Positions 1 through 13,125 of a stretch of 64,000 nucleotides of DNA are shown in pieces. Every line of letters begins with the position of its first letter. Within the stretch, counting starts at the first letter, position 1. The translations under genes were made by a program, and so were the position numbers. This stretch comes from Glandiceps talaboti. Taxonomy: Eukaryota; Hemichordata; Enteropneusta; Spengelidae. The notes below the pieces were generated by a model. It worked only from the letters and a program-made list of their open reading frames with translations, was not told where the DNA came from and made no database searches. Location: the NCBI RefSeq assembly GCF_964340395.1, contig NC_135549.1:31384332-31448331 (forward strand), in the 5' to 3' direction.

Positions 1-2
1 AA

Positions 3-67
3 TGAAGTGTACAATTTTGCAAGGTAAACGTCTGCAAGGTAAACGTCTGCTCCTGAGGTTTGATTAA

Positions 68-165
<98 letters not shown>

Positions 166-480
166 GAGAAACAGAGAGACAGATACTAGAAGGACAGATA
201 TACAGACAGATAGACAGACAGTAAGACAGAGGAAGGCATACACAAATGCATTCGCATGGCTGTCACCCAACTCACTGCTGAATATATGTTTTAGAAGGTA
301 TAGCTGTGAAGCCGCGAGAAATGTTTTAATTTACTCAGTAAACGACCGCTCCTGAAGTTTAATTTTGTTCAAATTATCAGTAAAATATTTCGCCCACCCC
401 CCCTTTCAGACCACCAAAATTTTCATGTCCCCCCTTTGAACCCTCAATTTTTTTCATGGCCCCTCCCAATATCTCCCTAT
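3..480 (+). repeat. Dispersed repeat with internal GA/GACA tract, copy 1
   Basis: This block aligns by eye, in order and orientation, with 12696-13125: the opening aatgaagtg with gcaaggtaaa, the GA/GACA tract, a gcatacacaaa stretch, tcactgaatata, gaagtttaatt, a C-run followed by tttcagac, and ctttgaacgctcaattt. The microsatellite sits inside the repeat, so it travelled with it or expanded in both copies. No coding potential is visible. Confidence 0.7.
69..232. repeat. (GA)n/(GACA)n microsatellite
   Basis: Pure GA repeats to about position 116 give way to GACA repeats, then to interrupted GATA/GACA units. The serine/leucine/cysteine-rich minus-strand reading frame across it is a product of the repeat. 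Confidence 0.95.
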
Positions 481-485
481 GTCTG

Positions 486-2390
486 TGTCTAGATATTGGA
501 TAGTCAATGTCCATGTATATAGTTAGTCTAGTTCCTGTACATTTTGGTACGTATAAGGTATGATTACTATGATCATCTCTGTTAGAAGTCCCAATTATGA
601 TTTAGGGTTGATGATCAATAGTTCATGATGTAGGATTAAAACTAATTTCTGTTAGTTTGAGGTTGGGGTGGGGGTGAGGGAGCACATCTCATCTTACATG
701 TCTGAAGATTTTACTGTTATAATGAAATCTGTTTTGTACCCCAATACAAAGATTTCTGAAAATGTCAAATTGAAAAATGAAAAAAAAAAATTGTTTACAA
801 TTTTATACATACATTGTGCCAATATTAAAAAAAGAGCTATTTTTTCCTCACAACATACTAGCTTTGTATTCATAGCACTACATAATACTACATACTGATT
901 TGAAATTGATTGTGCTGTGTGCAATGATTTTACCAATTTAGTTAGAAGGGGTGGTTGAAAGGGGTTCTGAGGTCTTACTAAAAGAATGTTTTTAAAAAAA
1001 AAAAACTATTTATCTCACCCCTAATGTGTTCATTTATCATACAGTACACACTACTGAACTGTTACTTCAATGGCCTAGCTATAGTATGAACTACATGTCT
1101 TCTTATAAAAAATAACCTTTCTGTGTTTGTCTTTAACTTATTCTCTGATACCTGTGACCACCACCAAGTTTAATACATGTTACGGGTTACATGTGAAACC
1201 CCCTTTTGTCTTGCTATTATTTTATGCCATATAAAACTACCAAGAATGAAATATATTCCAAGGTGAACACAGTGTTACTCGGATTCTCGGAGAATATATA
1301 TTATGGGAATGACGATAAACAAAGCTATTACACAGACTTGTTTGGTGATGATCTAGTAAAGGGCTACTTTATACTGTAACCATGCAGCACTCCTATAGTA
1401 CAGACACAATGCAAAGTTATGAGGAAAATTAGATTTTACATCTCCCCTGGCATATCTAGTATCCCCATTGAGTGCACTACTGCCAGTAAAATTTTGTTAG
1501 GTCATAATATTGCATTTCCTTGTTATTAGAATGTATTTATTTTCAAGGTTATCATGTTGTCAGCAATATACTGGACAACAAAGCCTGTAGTAGGCGAATT
1601 GAATTTAAAATTTAGTAATCTTAGTTCTGAAACAGCTGTAGTACAGACAACCTTTTTATGACATTTTTTAATTTCTATTTTGAAACCAATGACATCTATC
1701 ACATTTCATTATTGAAAACCTTTTCAAAAACATTTTGGTTAAAATTAGCAGTTTGGTCAATGAAGGGAGGGGAGCTTTGAGTCAGTGCCATGATTAAACT
1801 GAATAAACATGTACCTTGAGGAGTGCAAACTAGTCAATACGTGTACATGTATGGAAAGCCGTAGCTCTCTTAAGTCTGAAGAATTTATATGATGCAAACA
1901 TTTCATTATATGATGCAAGTATATCATTATGTGTGACAGTTACTTGATAATTATCTGAATTAATCTATGGTAATAGAACCTTTATTACTAAACGATGAAT
2001 ATTTTGTATGTCCATGAACAGACAATCATACTTCTAATAGAGTTCCTGTCTGAGAGCTTTATACATGTGATGCAGTGGATTTTGCTTAGCAATTTACCAG
2101 ATACACTTAACATTACTGAAAATATAACATGTAGAATTGCAGTGTGCAGTATTATCCCGCTTTGAGAATAGAGTGACTTTTGCAAGAACAAAAATAATGT
2201 TTCTTGTCAACAGATTGGGGGGGAGGGGGTCAGTGTGTTTTTTATTTGTCGGGGGGGGGGGGGTGGATTGCTTTGTGGATGAATTGCAGGTGGTTGCTAT
2301 TTTTAAGTATAACATGAACAAAAAGTCACCGGCCCATCCTTGGCCATAAAAACTGATGGTCTCTAACGCCCAGTTCCTATGGTTAAATTG
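486..2390. repeat. Diverged copy of the 36.8-37.6 kb repeat, longer version
   Basis: Positions 486-795 match 36857-37160 (gtgtctagatattggat, gtacgtataaggtatgatta, a shared poly-A after ttgaaaaatg). Positions 1870-2385 match about 37195-37620, ending in the same caccggcccatcc and taaaaactgat segment. Roughly 1.1 kb between the two matching parts is present here and absent there, from insertion here or deletion there. No gene is seen in it. Confidence 0.65.
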
Positions 2391-2917
2391 TGGGACTAAT
2401 TAAGATAAAGATGATATTTGGAATCAATTTCTTATACAAATTTGGTATGGGCTTACCCAAATGATACAGCAAATGGTCAAGTATTTATAAAATACACATT
2501 TTGGTGATGCATCAATTTGTGCCGCAAGGCTCCCCATGTTGCTTAATAACCATATATTACTTTTTATCCAGACACTGATGCCAAAATCTAAAAAATCCTG
2601 CTTACATGTAATATGAAATAACCAATTCATGTCGTTACCATTTTTTACTCTTGACTATCATACATATATTCATAACAGCCTTTCAAAGTACAGTTGTCTG
2701 TGTCTAATAATTTACACCAGAAGCTTATCATATACAGGGGTAGGTAACAAATATTAGTTAAGAGCACGAACGATATAGTGACAAGTACAAAAATACAAGT
2801 TGCGGGAAAATTCTACATAGTACCTGGTACAAGTCGTTTATTATATAGTTACATTAAGCCAAGTCTATATTGCGACGAACACGAAGTCATGATTTTCCCA
2901 GCTTCCATTGCATATAC

Positions 2918-2948
2918 ATGGCGGCAAGTAACATTGACTATCCTGAAG
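2918..2948 (+). CDS. Possible first coding exon of an unknown gene
   Basis: An ATG in good context (catacATGGCG) opens a 10-codon frame, MAASNIDYPE, that runs directly into a consensus donor (GAAG followed by gtaagaatc). It resembles an animal first coding exon, but no matching downstream exon was recognised, and it does not continue in frame into the 14342 exon, which would meet a stop after about 17 codons. It may equally be chance. Product unknown. Confidence 0.18.
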
Positions 2949-3059
2949 GTAAGAATCAGTCGATTTCTACTACTAAAAATCGAAAATACATATTCCTATA
3001 GGGTGCGTTCTGGGAAGAATGGGTTGGAGGAACAACAGGGAAAATTTCATTGATCGATT

Positions 3060-4890
3060 CTACCGTTTGTGGGAGTCGAATTAGCGAAAAACTTTTTCTA
3101 CCGACGGATGTCCTATTCTAAACACACGTCCCTATACGAATGCATGTACATACGTATATTGACAGTAGTACTATATTTTATGTAGACAGAATAACAATTA
3201 ACCCATATGCTGCCTGCAAATTCTATGTAAAAAGTAAAGCATTACAGCCAGCCAGCTAACAAACCCCACAGTATGCTCATAGAAGATCAGTGGTTCAATA
3301 TACGTATGTTTATGCATTCGTATAAGTTCCTAACATTTGTGTTTTGCCATCTTTAACGCCGCAAGGGGTTGTGGGATTGCTTTCACAATGCGCACCGGGA
3401 AATTTGAAGACGACTGTGGGGGTAGAATCAGTCGAAAGCCATCTTTACTATGGACAACACCATACGAATGGCACACATTGATTACCGAATTGTTTTGAGT
3501 TTTCGTGAGAGTTTGGAGAGATAACCATTCCATAAGCTTTTTTTTATCGGTTGTAATGTACCAAGATTTTTTTTCACCGAACGTCGTCATTTCAAGACAT
3601 TTATTACGATCGGCGATTTGGACGTGTTGTATGTTGTGATCGACTGTCAGCGGTAATTGAATACTGTCTACATCATTTTATGATGTGTTTTCGACTTACA
3701 ATCAGTATTCTGATGTTATGTTGCTCTCTATTTATACATGATTTTACAACATGAATGTGCAATGAACTATAGTGAGACACTATTACATGTATATATTATA
3801 TAAATTTATTTTTTAGTATATTTGACAAGTATAGAAGCCATGCAATGATTGAATTGAATCAGAATTTCTCTCCTGACACGCCCGCCACTCATGTTTTTCA
3901 TGCGTGATCGTTCGCTTCCGTATTTTTTGTCAAAATATAGCAGTAAAATGTTGAAATCATGACATAGACAAAGAAATATTACCTAAATTGTGCTTAATTT
4001 ATAACGGAATAACGGAACACACGATACGGCGATGCTACAAATAGCATTTACAGCGTACTGGTGTTGATTAATTCCTTAGTTGTATGACGACGTACAGTGA
4101 AAAATATATCACTTCTTAGTACATTCAAGATAATGAAATTGAGCTACTGGAGTGGCTGTCGCTTCAAAAGCAAAAGACCGAGATTTGGCACAGATGGCAA
4201 ATAAGTTTTGGTTGGCAAGGCTTTGTACATATTTCAGTGGGAAAGTGAGCAATAAACCCCAATAAAATTTGGTGTATACTTTTTAAAACTGTATATTGGT
4301 CCTTTTCTGGTGTCTTTTTCTATACAAATGACAGCCTTTGACACTGATTTGCTGACGTGATAGCAGTGAGGTCAGGACAGACCCAATCTGATTAAAATCC
4401 GATGTAGATGTCGGCTAATTGTTCATCGTTATTTAACCTCGGTATTTTTGCTTGAATTGATCTTCATGATACATGTTAACATTTTCGTCTTGATGGCCGT
4501 CTCCTAGTTAATCAGCTTGGGACAGACCTGACTCGACTGTTGTATGGTCAACCTAAGGCAACTTTGCTCAGAAAACGAAATTAAAAAAAACTAAAACAAT
4601 ACGAATTTAGAAGAGAAGTTTATCATTTGTTGTCTTAAATTTTAGTTAGGAGGGGAAATGACAATTTTGAACTGGCGAAAATTTAGTACTGTAATCGCCT
4701 GTAAAATCATAGTGTTTTTCAATAAATTTGCAATGGGTGCAGAGTTTACAAACAAGTGAAATATTTCTCATCATTTCAATTTCGTCAAATAAGGACATAT
4801 AATTCTGAAATTTCACACACTAATGCACAGATGAATAAAGAAAAATCAATTTGTTTTATATTTTCGATTATAAGTTTAAGAAGTATTACA
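3060..4890. other. Intergenic sequence, no recognised feature
   Basis: Mixed-composition, largely non-repetitive DNA. An 86-codon minus-strand frame (3330-3590) begins with ATG but resembles nothing I know and has no clear splice context. Nothing else is supportable here. Confidence 0.5.
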
Positions 4891-4894
4891 TTGG

Positions 4895-6830
4895 TCAACC
4901 TTGAACCATCTCCTTTTTACCATGTTCTTTTCTGATTTCTCCAGATAACAAGCTAGGTACGTACCACTGTTTGTTGCAAGGCTGGTAATCATTTATTGAA
5001 TATTTTATTTCGTATTTAGTGGCCATCTGCCCAAAATAAACATACGAACAAATAAAGCAAGACAAAAAGTATAATGATTGTATATGTACATGGATTGAAA
5101 ATATACAACCAAAAAATGTGTCAAGAATAAACATAACTATGGAAAAGTTTTCTCTCAATCTAAATGCCTTATAAATATACATTGCAAGTTGTCTTAGGTG
5201 ATCATGCCATTCTTGAAAGAAACAATCTTTGACTCTTTGTGTGAAAATAGAAATAAAAGTTTCTGGTGCACCAACCCCTTGATTAAGCCAGACTTCTCCA
5301 AAACCATAACGAAAAAGTAAAAATTTAATTCCAGTAACCCAAGTAATTTTGCCGTTATTATCTAAAATTCAAGTAACATCTTCCAACATAATTTAGGATA
5401 CCTGGTATTTTCCATTTCAAAATTTTTTAGCCAATATGATATACAGCGTTTCATATAAAAGGGGATGCACCCACATTCTCCAAGTACAGCAGAATCATTT
5501 GTCTTAGGGCTTACACCAAGTAAAAATTGAGTTTGCACTTGTTCTCTGGGGTTAGAAATGTCATATCCCCAGATCTCACTACTATAACATAAAATTGGTA
5601 CCACAACTGTATCAAAGATCTTAAGGCACACGAAAAAGGCAAACCACCTAATTTCCGTATTAGAGACTTCAATTAAAATAACACCTTTTTGGCCTGTGAT
5701 ACTTGACTTTTCTCGGTTGCGGACCAATTTGATTCAAGTGTAAAAATGCTGCCCAAATATTTATACAATAGAAAGACATCAACTTGACGCTTTCCGTAGA
5801 ACCATACTTCACTGTTTTTAAGTGGTCCTCCCCTTCTGAAAACCATAATTTTAGTTTTATCCAAATTTATAGCCATATCCCAGTCATCACAGAATTGTTT
5901 TAATGAAGGTAAATAGGTAGATCTGCACAGTCAACAACATCATTGGCATACATAAGCATATATAAACTTGTGTCTGGGTTGATATGCACACTAAGACAAT
6001 CTGTATTGTTAATATATTTAACAAGTTCATTAATAAGGAGAACATTAATAACATTAATAACAGTGGACTTAGCATGCAACCAGTTCAATTGTACCATTTG
6101 AACAGTCAAAATAATCAGTTAGACCCTGACTTGTCCCAACACATGAACACAATTGTCTATACATTGATTTCAATAAACGTAGGAAGACATAGACATTAAT
6201 CTATGTAAAATTAATAAATAAACAATAAAAGCGACCTTTACCTCTTATTATGTATTTTGTTATAATGGCTTGTAAAGTAAAAATATTAAATATTATCAAT
6301 CGTACAATAACTTTTACAAAAACCTGCTTGAGATTCAGAAAGAATTTGATTTTCTTTCACCCAACTCCCAAGACGACTTCAGAATTTTAGTAAAGATTTT
6401 CCCCATGACTGACAATAATCCCTCTAAAATTATTGACATCTTGCAAGGAACCCTTCTTATGAATTGGATAGACAACAGCTTTTGACCACTCTGCTGGAAA
6501 TGTGCCCGTTATAAATATTTTTTTTAAAAGTTGAACAAGGTATGGAGCTATTAAATTTTTACTGTATTTAAAGAAATTTGAGACCACCCATCCGGCCCAG
6601 GAGCTTTATTATTGACCATATTCATGATACTTTGATTTACTTCCTTTAGAGAAATATGAGAATTTACTGTCTCGGGCACATTGTTAGCACAGGGTTGACA
6701 GAACTGATCATGACTTTGTAAATCATGATTATGAAAAGATGTACATTCTTTTCTGAGACATTCGTTCAAAAGCTTATTAAAATATGAACCACTGATAGGG
6801 AGATATTGTCTGCCTTAGTATTCACTGAAT
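4895..6830 (-). pseudogene. 5'-truncated, broken non-LTR retrotransposon (LINE)
   Basis: Reading the minus strand, LINE ORF2 pieces appear in the expected order but in several frames. They are the pre-RT segment NNKAPGPDGW (about 6600), the RT palm segment PIHKKGSLQDVNNFRGI (about 6450), a degenerate catalytic box YAND in place of YADD (about 5945), the NLDKTKIMVF block (about 5860), YKYLGSIFT (about 5760), and the downstream PILCYSSEIWGYD motif (about 5590). The usual LINE C-terminal region follows to about 4895. Frameshifts, a gap between 6380 and 6110 and the lost aspartate make it inactive. The endonuclease half is missing, as expected from 5' truncation on the minus strand. The motif set is that of the CR1/Jockey/I group; I do not assign a clade. 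Confidence 0.85.
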
Positions 6831-8085
6831 TCTTCCCTGAACACATAATTCCATTTATACTATTTAATCATCTTTATTGCTCGGTATCTCAGGAAATAAA
6901 TGCACTCTCATTGAACATATTTATCAAGTATAAATCTATAATTTATAGCAATATGTTTATGGTCAAAATAAGGAAAATAGTCAAGTCCCGGAAGTGTACG
7001 AAGAAAATTGTTGGTCTTCAGCACTGTACGTTGTTCACTGCCTCATAAAAATCAATATTTCTATTCAGCAATCTAGTGTGTGATTTTGCAACAATGTATC
7101 AATACTGGTGACCTATGCATTGACCCCAACACATCAAATAATAAAAAATGTAAGAAAATGTTGTGTACAGGTTTCACTCTCAAACACACAGTCAGTAATT
7201 AGTGATCTTAGGAAGCCTGCATAGTACAATTATACAAGAAATCTATACTAGTGTAAAGTTACGAACTCGTCCCTCATGACCGGAGATAGTCCTGCTTACA
7301 TGACGGTGCACGAGTTGATATTACTGACTTGACTCTAAACACCATCATGCAAAGAGCAATAGAGTCGGCCTATTACGACACCACAAGCAAAATGTACGTG
7401 CACCAATTGCAAAAGAATTACCTACCCAACGATCAAATATTAGCAATCGGTCGAATATATGCATTTCACATTACTCTGATGGTAGTGTTCAATATTTGAT
7501 AAGTTCCGATTTCGAGAGTTTTGGTCATCCGCAATGGGGCTTTTGCAGTCAAGATGAGGTAAACAGATTAATAATTGATTTATTGCTAATATTTGACCAC
7601 TGGGTGATTTTATTCCTTAGTTTCCGGCATTTTTAGTAAGCCCGTGTTTCACGGCTGGCTCTTTGCAGGACGGATGTAGGAGAGACAATTGTCAGAATCG
7701 AGTCCCGAATTACTCCGTATGCAAGCAGAACTAGACTGGAGACTGTAGCGATGTCACCTGATCGTGTAAACGTAGATACAAGTAAATGTCGTTGATCTTG
7801 TGTGTCACAATTTTGTCACTGATAGTATGGTCGGAGTCAGCTGTATTCATAATTGTGCAACTATATAAACGAAAACAGTCATTTGCAAAATACATTCATT
7901 GCATCACATCTTCTGGGATGAAAGAATTGGTGGTGCATGGAAGGACACTGTCAAATACAAAAAATCCACAACATGGTGTATCAACTACTTGCTAAGCTCT
8001 ACGTATTAACTTCTGTATTTTTATACACATTACTATCGCAACAGTTCATTTTTTGGTCCCTTTAATCGACTTCATACACACATCT
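6831..8085. other. Intergenic; contains two pieces of a dispersed inverted repeat
   Basis: Positions 7319-7342 (attactgacttgactctaaa) and 7683-7730 (caattgtcagaatcgagtcc followed by cgaatt) are inverse complements of neighbouring pieces at about 59385-59465. One repeat family is therefore present at both ends of the window. The rest shows nothing recognisable. Confidence 0.55.
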
Positions 8086-8262
8086 TTTAGAAGGTTAGGC
8101 TGGGGTCAGAATTTACGGCAGGAGGTTGAGGCTGGGCTAAAAATATTTTGGTAAAAAATATTTTGCAGCCCCCTTTGCGCTCTCAAAAACTGTAATGACC
8201 CCCCCCCCCCCCCCCCCCCCTCCGAAATGAACCTAAGAATTTTTGCAGCCCTGCCCCCGGTT
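8086..8262. repeat. Fragment of G/C-homopolymer repeat family
   Basis: It contains ggtcagaatttacggcagga, as at 34030, followed by a run of about 22 C and gcagccc. The same style of end plus homopolymer recurs at 25416-25490, 34016-34110 and in the TIR elements at 15.3, 35.1 and 36.2 kb. Confidence 0.5.
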
Positions 8263-8559
8263 ACACATATTTTAATATGTGTAATTATACAGTACCAGTA
8301 TGATACACTACAATAAACTAACAACGGAAATCAACTTCAGCGTCCATACATAACATTAACAATGAGAGATTTCTTTACAAATAGATGTGGGCTTTGCTAA
8401 AAAGGTCTGACATTGGGCTGTAACCTGTAATTGGAAATACTAAGCCATCACGATTTTCTCTTTCAATCTTGATTTGGGCAAAAACAGCATTGCCTGAGAT
8501 ACCTAGTGGTGAGGGTGTGCATGGTAAGCATTAACAAAAAATAGCGCCAATAACATTGT

Positions 8560-9720
8560 AATACTTACTGTACAGTTTTCAAAAAGGTTTACCCACATTC
8601 TGATCCATGGTAGGTATAGGTGTTCATTTGCTGGATGATTATCCAGTTGCCTATCCAGCCCTGTTATCTTTGCAATATACACGATCATTTGGCTGTTGCT
8701 ATGGGTATGGTCATGTTGCTAGACATATTTGCCTACATTTTTTGAATGTTTGTTCACTTGCTTATGAATCTCTGATGTTATCTTTGCAATATATGTGGTC
8801 ATTTGGCTGTTGCTATGGGCGTGGTCTTGTTGCTAGGCACATTTACATACATACATTTGTTGAATGTTTATTTTGTCTATTAATCCCTGTTATCTTTGCA
8901 ATATATGTGATCATTTAACTGTTGCTATGGGCATGGTCATGGTTGCTAAGCACATTTTACATACATTTGTTTATTCAATTGTCTATATAAATCCCTGTTA
9001 TTATGTTTGCAATATCTGTGGTCATTTGGCTGTTGCCATGGGCGTGATCTTGTTGCTTGGCATATTTGCATACACTTTTTGAACGTTGGTTCACTTGTCT
9101 AACATTAGTAACAATTGTTGTTATCTTTGTGAAATACACCACAGTTTTGCTGCTGCTATGGGCATGGTCATGGTTGATAGGGATATTTGCATACATTTTT
9201 TTGAATGTTTACTCACTTGCCTACCAGATGATGTTATTCAATCAGAATATACTGTCATTTGTTTGTTGCTATGGGCGTGGACATAGTTGTTGGGGCAATT
9301 GTATCAAAATGTTTTGAAGCAAATCTGCAGAATAAACACTTCTAGAAACATCTCACCATGTTTCATTCTCATTGACCAAGTACTTTTTGAGATATAGGTT
9401 TTTGACCAAAATTCACATGTTTACACCTAATTTTCATATCACTGATGAGATCATTATATGCTTAATAGTTCTTCATCTATACACCCCCAGTTACATCCCC
9501 ATTAAGTTTCATCCCAATAATCTGCTTAGTAGTTTTGGAATTAAAGATTTTTGACCAAAAAGACACATTTGTAGCCCTAATTTGCATATCATTGATGGGA
9601 TCATCATGTCGTGAAGAATTCTTAATCTACACACCCTTAAGAATCTTCCCACCAAATTTCAGATTGATCTGCCCAGTAGTTTTTTGACCAAAAATCACTT
9701 TTTTCCTTCCACAAGGAAGA
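8560..9720 (-). repeat. Family A foldback repeat, copy A1
   Basis: This is the inverse complement of the 31.6-32.75 kb copy. It holds about six imperfect internal units of roughly 110-120 bp (about 8660-9320), each with tttggctgttgctatgggc followed by tggtc and ttgctagg. The family's conserved non-tandem arm follows (ccaagtactttttgagatat, then caaaattcaca and ttgcatatcattgatgg). The outer end with the TGTG tract is missing here. Several small frames across it exist only because the unit repeats. Confidence 0.8.
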
Positions 9721-9900
9721 TGTGGTATTAGGGGTTGAAGTTCAATGCGTGTCTGTGTATGTGTGTGTCTGTATCACCATTTTCAAAAAACGGCTCCATC
9801 AATTAGAATGAAATTTGGGAGAACTGATTAGGTTTTGGTTAACAAATGAATATTAATGAGCAATTTAAGTAATTAATAGTTTTCGGTAATCACACATGTC
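9721..9900. repeat. Short dispersed repeat shared with 52.6-52.95 kb
   Basis: The order tgtgtgtctgt, then ccatcaattagaatgaaa, then gattaggttttggt, then aatgaatattaat parallels 52730-52935. It is a separate family from A1, which it abuts. Confidence 0.5.
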
Positions 9901-9924
9901 GCATACATGTGTGCCAAGGAAATT

Positions 9925-10030
9925 ATAGGCTGCACTCAGCAGTTGTTAGCTGGTTCGTCTTGCAAATGTCGAGGTTCAGTACATCGCACAGCATTCGTTC
10001 CAACCTTGTCAGTGATATTCAAAGCATTGG
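9925..10030 (+). other. Candidate non-coding first exon upstream of the MIEAP-like gene
   Basis: Sequence ending AAGCATTGG is followed by a near-perfect donor (gtaagtaatc at 10031). The first coding exon of the downstream gene has an acceptor at 14340-14341 just before its ATG, so an upstream untranslated exon is needed, and this is one candidate. There is no direct evidence of transcription and the 5' edge is a guess. Confidence 0.2.
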
Positions 10031-12439
10031 GTAAGTAATCATACAGTTTGCATGTTTTGATGATGACTTTTATTTCAACTAAAATGTTAGATGGAGACTA
10101 TAGCTGCTATTATGTTACAACGCTAAACATCACTGGCTATATTCGGCACTCACCAATTACCCCCAAAATGTTAATTCAGCACCTCGCCATGTGAGGCAGT
10201 GTACGCCATTTTGATCTCTCAAATCAAATACGTTTGCAATGGACTACTTTTAATTTATTACAATAGGAAGTGTTGCCATACGGCTGTAGTATTAATGTCA
10301 TATAAAATCAAAGTAAAGTTCATTATTTTCCAGCTGGGTTGTTCTTTTACTTGACGGATAACAGTAATGTTACATGTGATAAAAAAGCACAGTTGTTGTT
10401 TACACTGCGCTGTGTGTGACATCCTTTGCTTTATGAAGTCCACACTGAGCTTGTCATCCAGATCAAAAGTTTAGTGAGCAAGTCTTCAATTACCCCCAAA
10501 ATGCTAATAGTTTGTAGAGGTAGCATAAGTTGGGTCTGATTACCAGAACCAGATGTGTCCCAAAAAATGTGTACTATACGGACAGGTACTTTGCTAGAAA
10601 TGTTGTACACCACAAGCTATGCCATCTCACATTCTGAATATTGGAAATTACTAATATTTAAATAACATAACATAACATAAGTGACCACTTTTTTTACTGT
10701 CAACAAGCCACTGTCGTTACATGTCCTAAATCGGAAAAACCAACAACTTACATAAATTTTATAACAGGTAGGACATGCTTTTTGTAAGCAAGGTTATCAA
10801 TTTTTGGCCTACCATGCACTATTTGTATTATTGTTATGCACACCATATTGTGGTGATTACATATACCATTGCCCTGCCATCCCTGATGTACTTCTTTCCT
10901 ATATCTGAAATCGTGAACTCATTCATAACTGGTAAAATATGTTCAAATTTTGTTTAAAAATTAACTTTAAACAATACTTTTTATGTACAACACTTAATTT
11001 TTTTTCCTCAAATAAGTATACTGCAAATCTGATGCACTCTCAACCATCATGATCGAATCTCCCTTCATATGTAACTGCATAGTGCAATACACAACCAATT
11101 CAACTTTCACTGTACATTATTTTTCTACATTGTCACTAATCTTTGGCAAACAATACATGTATCATATCAACCAAAATTTTGTTTTAACTGAAAAACTTCT
11201 CAAATCTGATAACACCATTTATTATCTTTGAAAGCTGAGTTTCCATAACTATGTGTAATAACACAGATAGGTCATTGTGCCCTAAAGGTTCAATGACCAT
11301 TTAATCAATCAAATAAATAAATAAATAAATAAATAAATATAAATATCAAATTATGTTTATTTCCGAAATACATTAAATTATCATGTACAGGTACAGTATT
11401 ATTGGGTTCACACTGCATCAAGCTGGAAATATATCAAATTGCAATGATTGCATCTTTTTCTCCAGATATTACTAGAACCAATTATTGAACTAATGCTGCA
11501 GTATTTTGCAATACAATTAGCATTGCTCTTATTCAAACCTACTTTCATAAGGCCACTTACAAATCTGTAGTGAACATTGCCAAGGCTTCCTAGTATTATT
11601 ACGACAACTTCAGTATGAAACTCGTAGTTATTTATTTCCAGTGATAGTGTACTGCATACTTACATACATATATTCAAAATGATGCACACACACACACATA
11701 CACAATTTAGTTTGATTAGAAATTGGTTGGATGTCAAATTCTTACAACATTCATATATTTTTTTTTTCAATAAACAAAGAGTAACAATCCAATATGCTTT
11801 GTTTCAAGCCATGATCTCAATATCTAACACTTTTTTCTTTTTTCTTTTCTTTTTTGGGATGTCATGGATTCGCCTTGACTAACTGAAGATATCCAGTTGG
11901 AGAGGAAGACATCTGTAACAGACATTCATACATTCAAACCAACACTTACATCCTTACTGATACAACAGAAATTCAAACACATTACAGTTATCAACTTTAT
12001 CAACAAACACTAATATCAGAGGTAATACACTGAATGTGCAACACTCACTCATATAATCACCAACCCCTCAAACAAACACTAACATATTTACTCCAGAAGG
12101 AGAAATCCCACTGATGGGAATTAGTTGAGTCTATTGTGAGCAATAGAATCAACTGCCAAAAAACTGACTAAGGCAGAAAATCAAAGGCAAAAACCAAAGG
12201 CAAACAAGACATTGTCAAAAGTCTAAACAAAGAAAAACATTATATCACGTACAAAGAATATCAAACAACCATAACAGAAAACAAAAAAAAATGAAATAAT
12301 GACAACACACACAAATATTTACATCATGATCTTTATAGCAATGGGCAATTAACAATCAATGAGGAAAAATAACTAATTGCACATCTCTGTATTGAACGAG
12401 AATATCAAAACTTTGCCCTTATGGAAGGCATTCAGTTAA
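10031..12439. other. Intergenic/5' flank, no recognised feature
   Basis: AT-rich sequence with a short (AAAT)n tract at about 11305-11340 and poly-T tracts near 11760 and 11830. I recognise no exon, RNA gene or mobile-element protein. Confidence 0.5.
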
Positions 12440-12660
12440 AATCTGGGTTTTTTTTTACCCAAATCACACATTGGTGGTAAGATCATTTTCATTTGAACAA
12501 TTTCCCAAACTAGACACTCAAGGTAATACAACCACCAAATATCATGGCAATCGGTCCGGCAATTTATGACTTTAAGTTTACACACATGCACACACACACA
12601 CAGACAGACACTTTGCCATTAGCATTACTGAACCCGTTATCAGTTCAGTTGTGCTAATAA
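12440..12660 (-). repeat. Family A repeat, end fragment (copy A2)
   Basis: Inverse orientation: acccaaatcacaca, then gaacaatttcccaaactaga, ccaaatatcatggcaatcgg, a CA/CAGA tract and finally cagttcagttgtgctaa, the family's terminal sequence. It directly abuts the 12696 repeat. Confidence 0.75.
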
Positions 12661-12695
12661 GGACATTTTGGCAGACACACACATTCGCTTGGCTA

Positions 12696-13125
12696 AATGA
12701 AGTGAATAATTTTGCAAACGTACAAGGTAAATGACTTACTGAGGTTTGAATGTTCAAAAAAGTCTCCAGAGAGAGAGAGACAGATAGAGACAAAGAAAGA
12801 CAGACAAACAAAGAAAGAGAGAAATACAGATAGAGAGTCTATATACAGACAGATATACAAAGACTGACAAACAAATATAGACACACACACGTACAGAAGA
12901 AGACGTGCATACACAAACACATTTGCTTTGTTGTCACTCCTCCACCTTATCACTGAATATAGGTTTAAGAAGTTATTGCGGCAAAGCACTTGGGAAACAA
13001 CTGCTCTCGAAGTTTAATTAGGTTGAAATCATGATCAAATGTTTCACCCCCCCCCCCTTTCAGACATTCGGAATCCTCCCTTTGAACGCTCAATTTATTT
13101 CATGATCCCATTTCTCCCCAGGGCC
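12696..13125 (+). repeat. Dispersed repeat with internal GA/GACA tract, copy 2
   Basis: Second copy of the block at 3-480, with a shorter and more interrupted GA/GACA tract (about 12770-12890) and the same C-run followed by tttcagac near 13047-13065. Confidence 0.7.

Noticed and set aside
2778-3053. 91-residue plus-strand frame
   Set aside because: It starts at a non-ATG codon and runs across the consensus donor at 2949. If anything is coding here it is the short MAASNIDYPE exon in another frame.
3330-3590. 86-codon minus-strand frame starting with a true ATG
   Set aside because: No recognisable domain, no clear flanking splice sites or promoter, and no partner exon. Kept only as a remark in the intergenic entry.
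8607-9317. Several overlapping small frames with repeated Gly-Cys-Cys-Tyr-Gly motifs
   Set aside because: They follow the internal tandem units of family A and have no independent coding signal.
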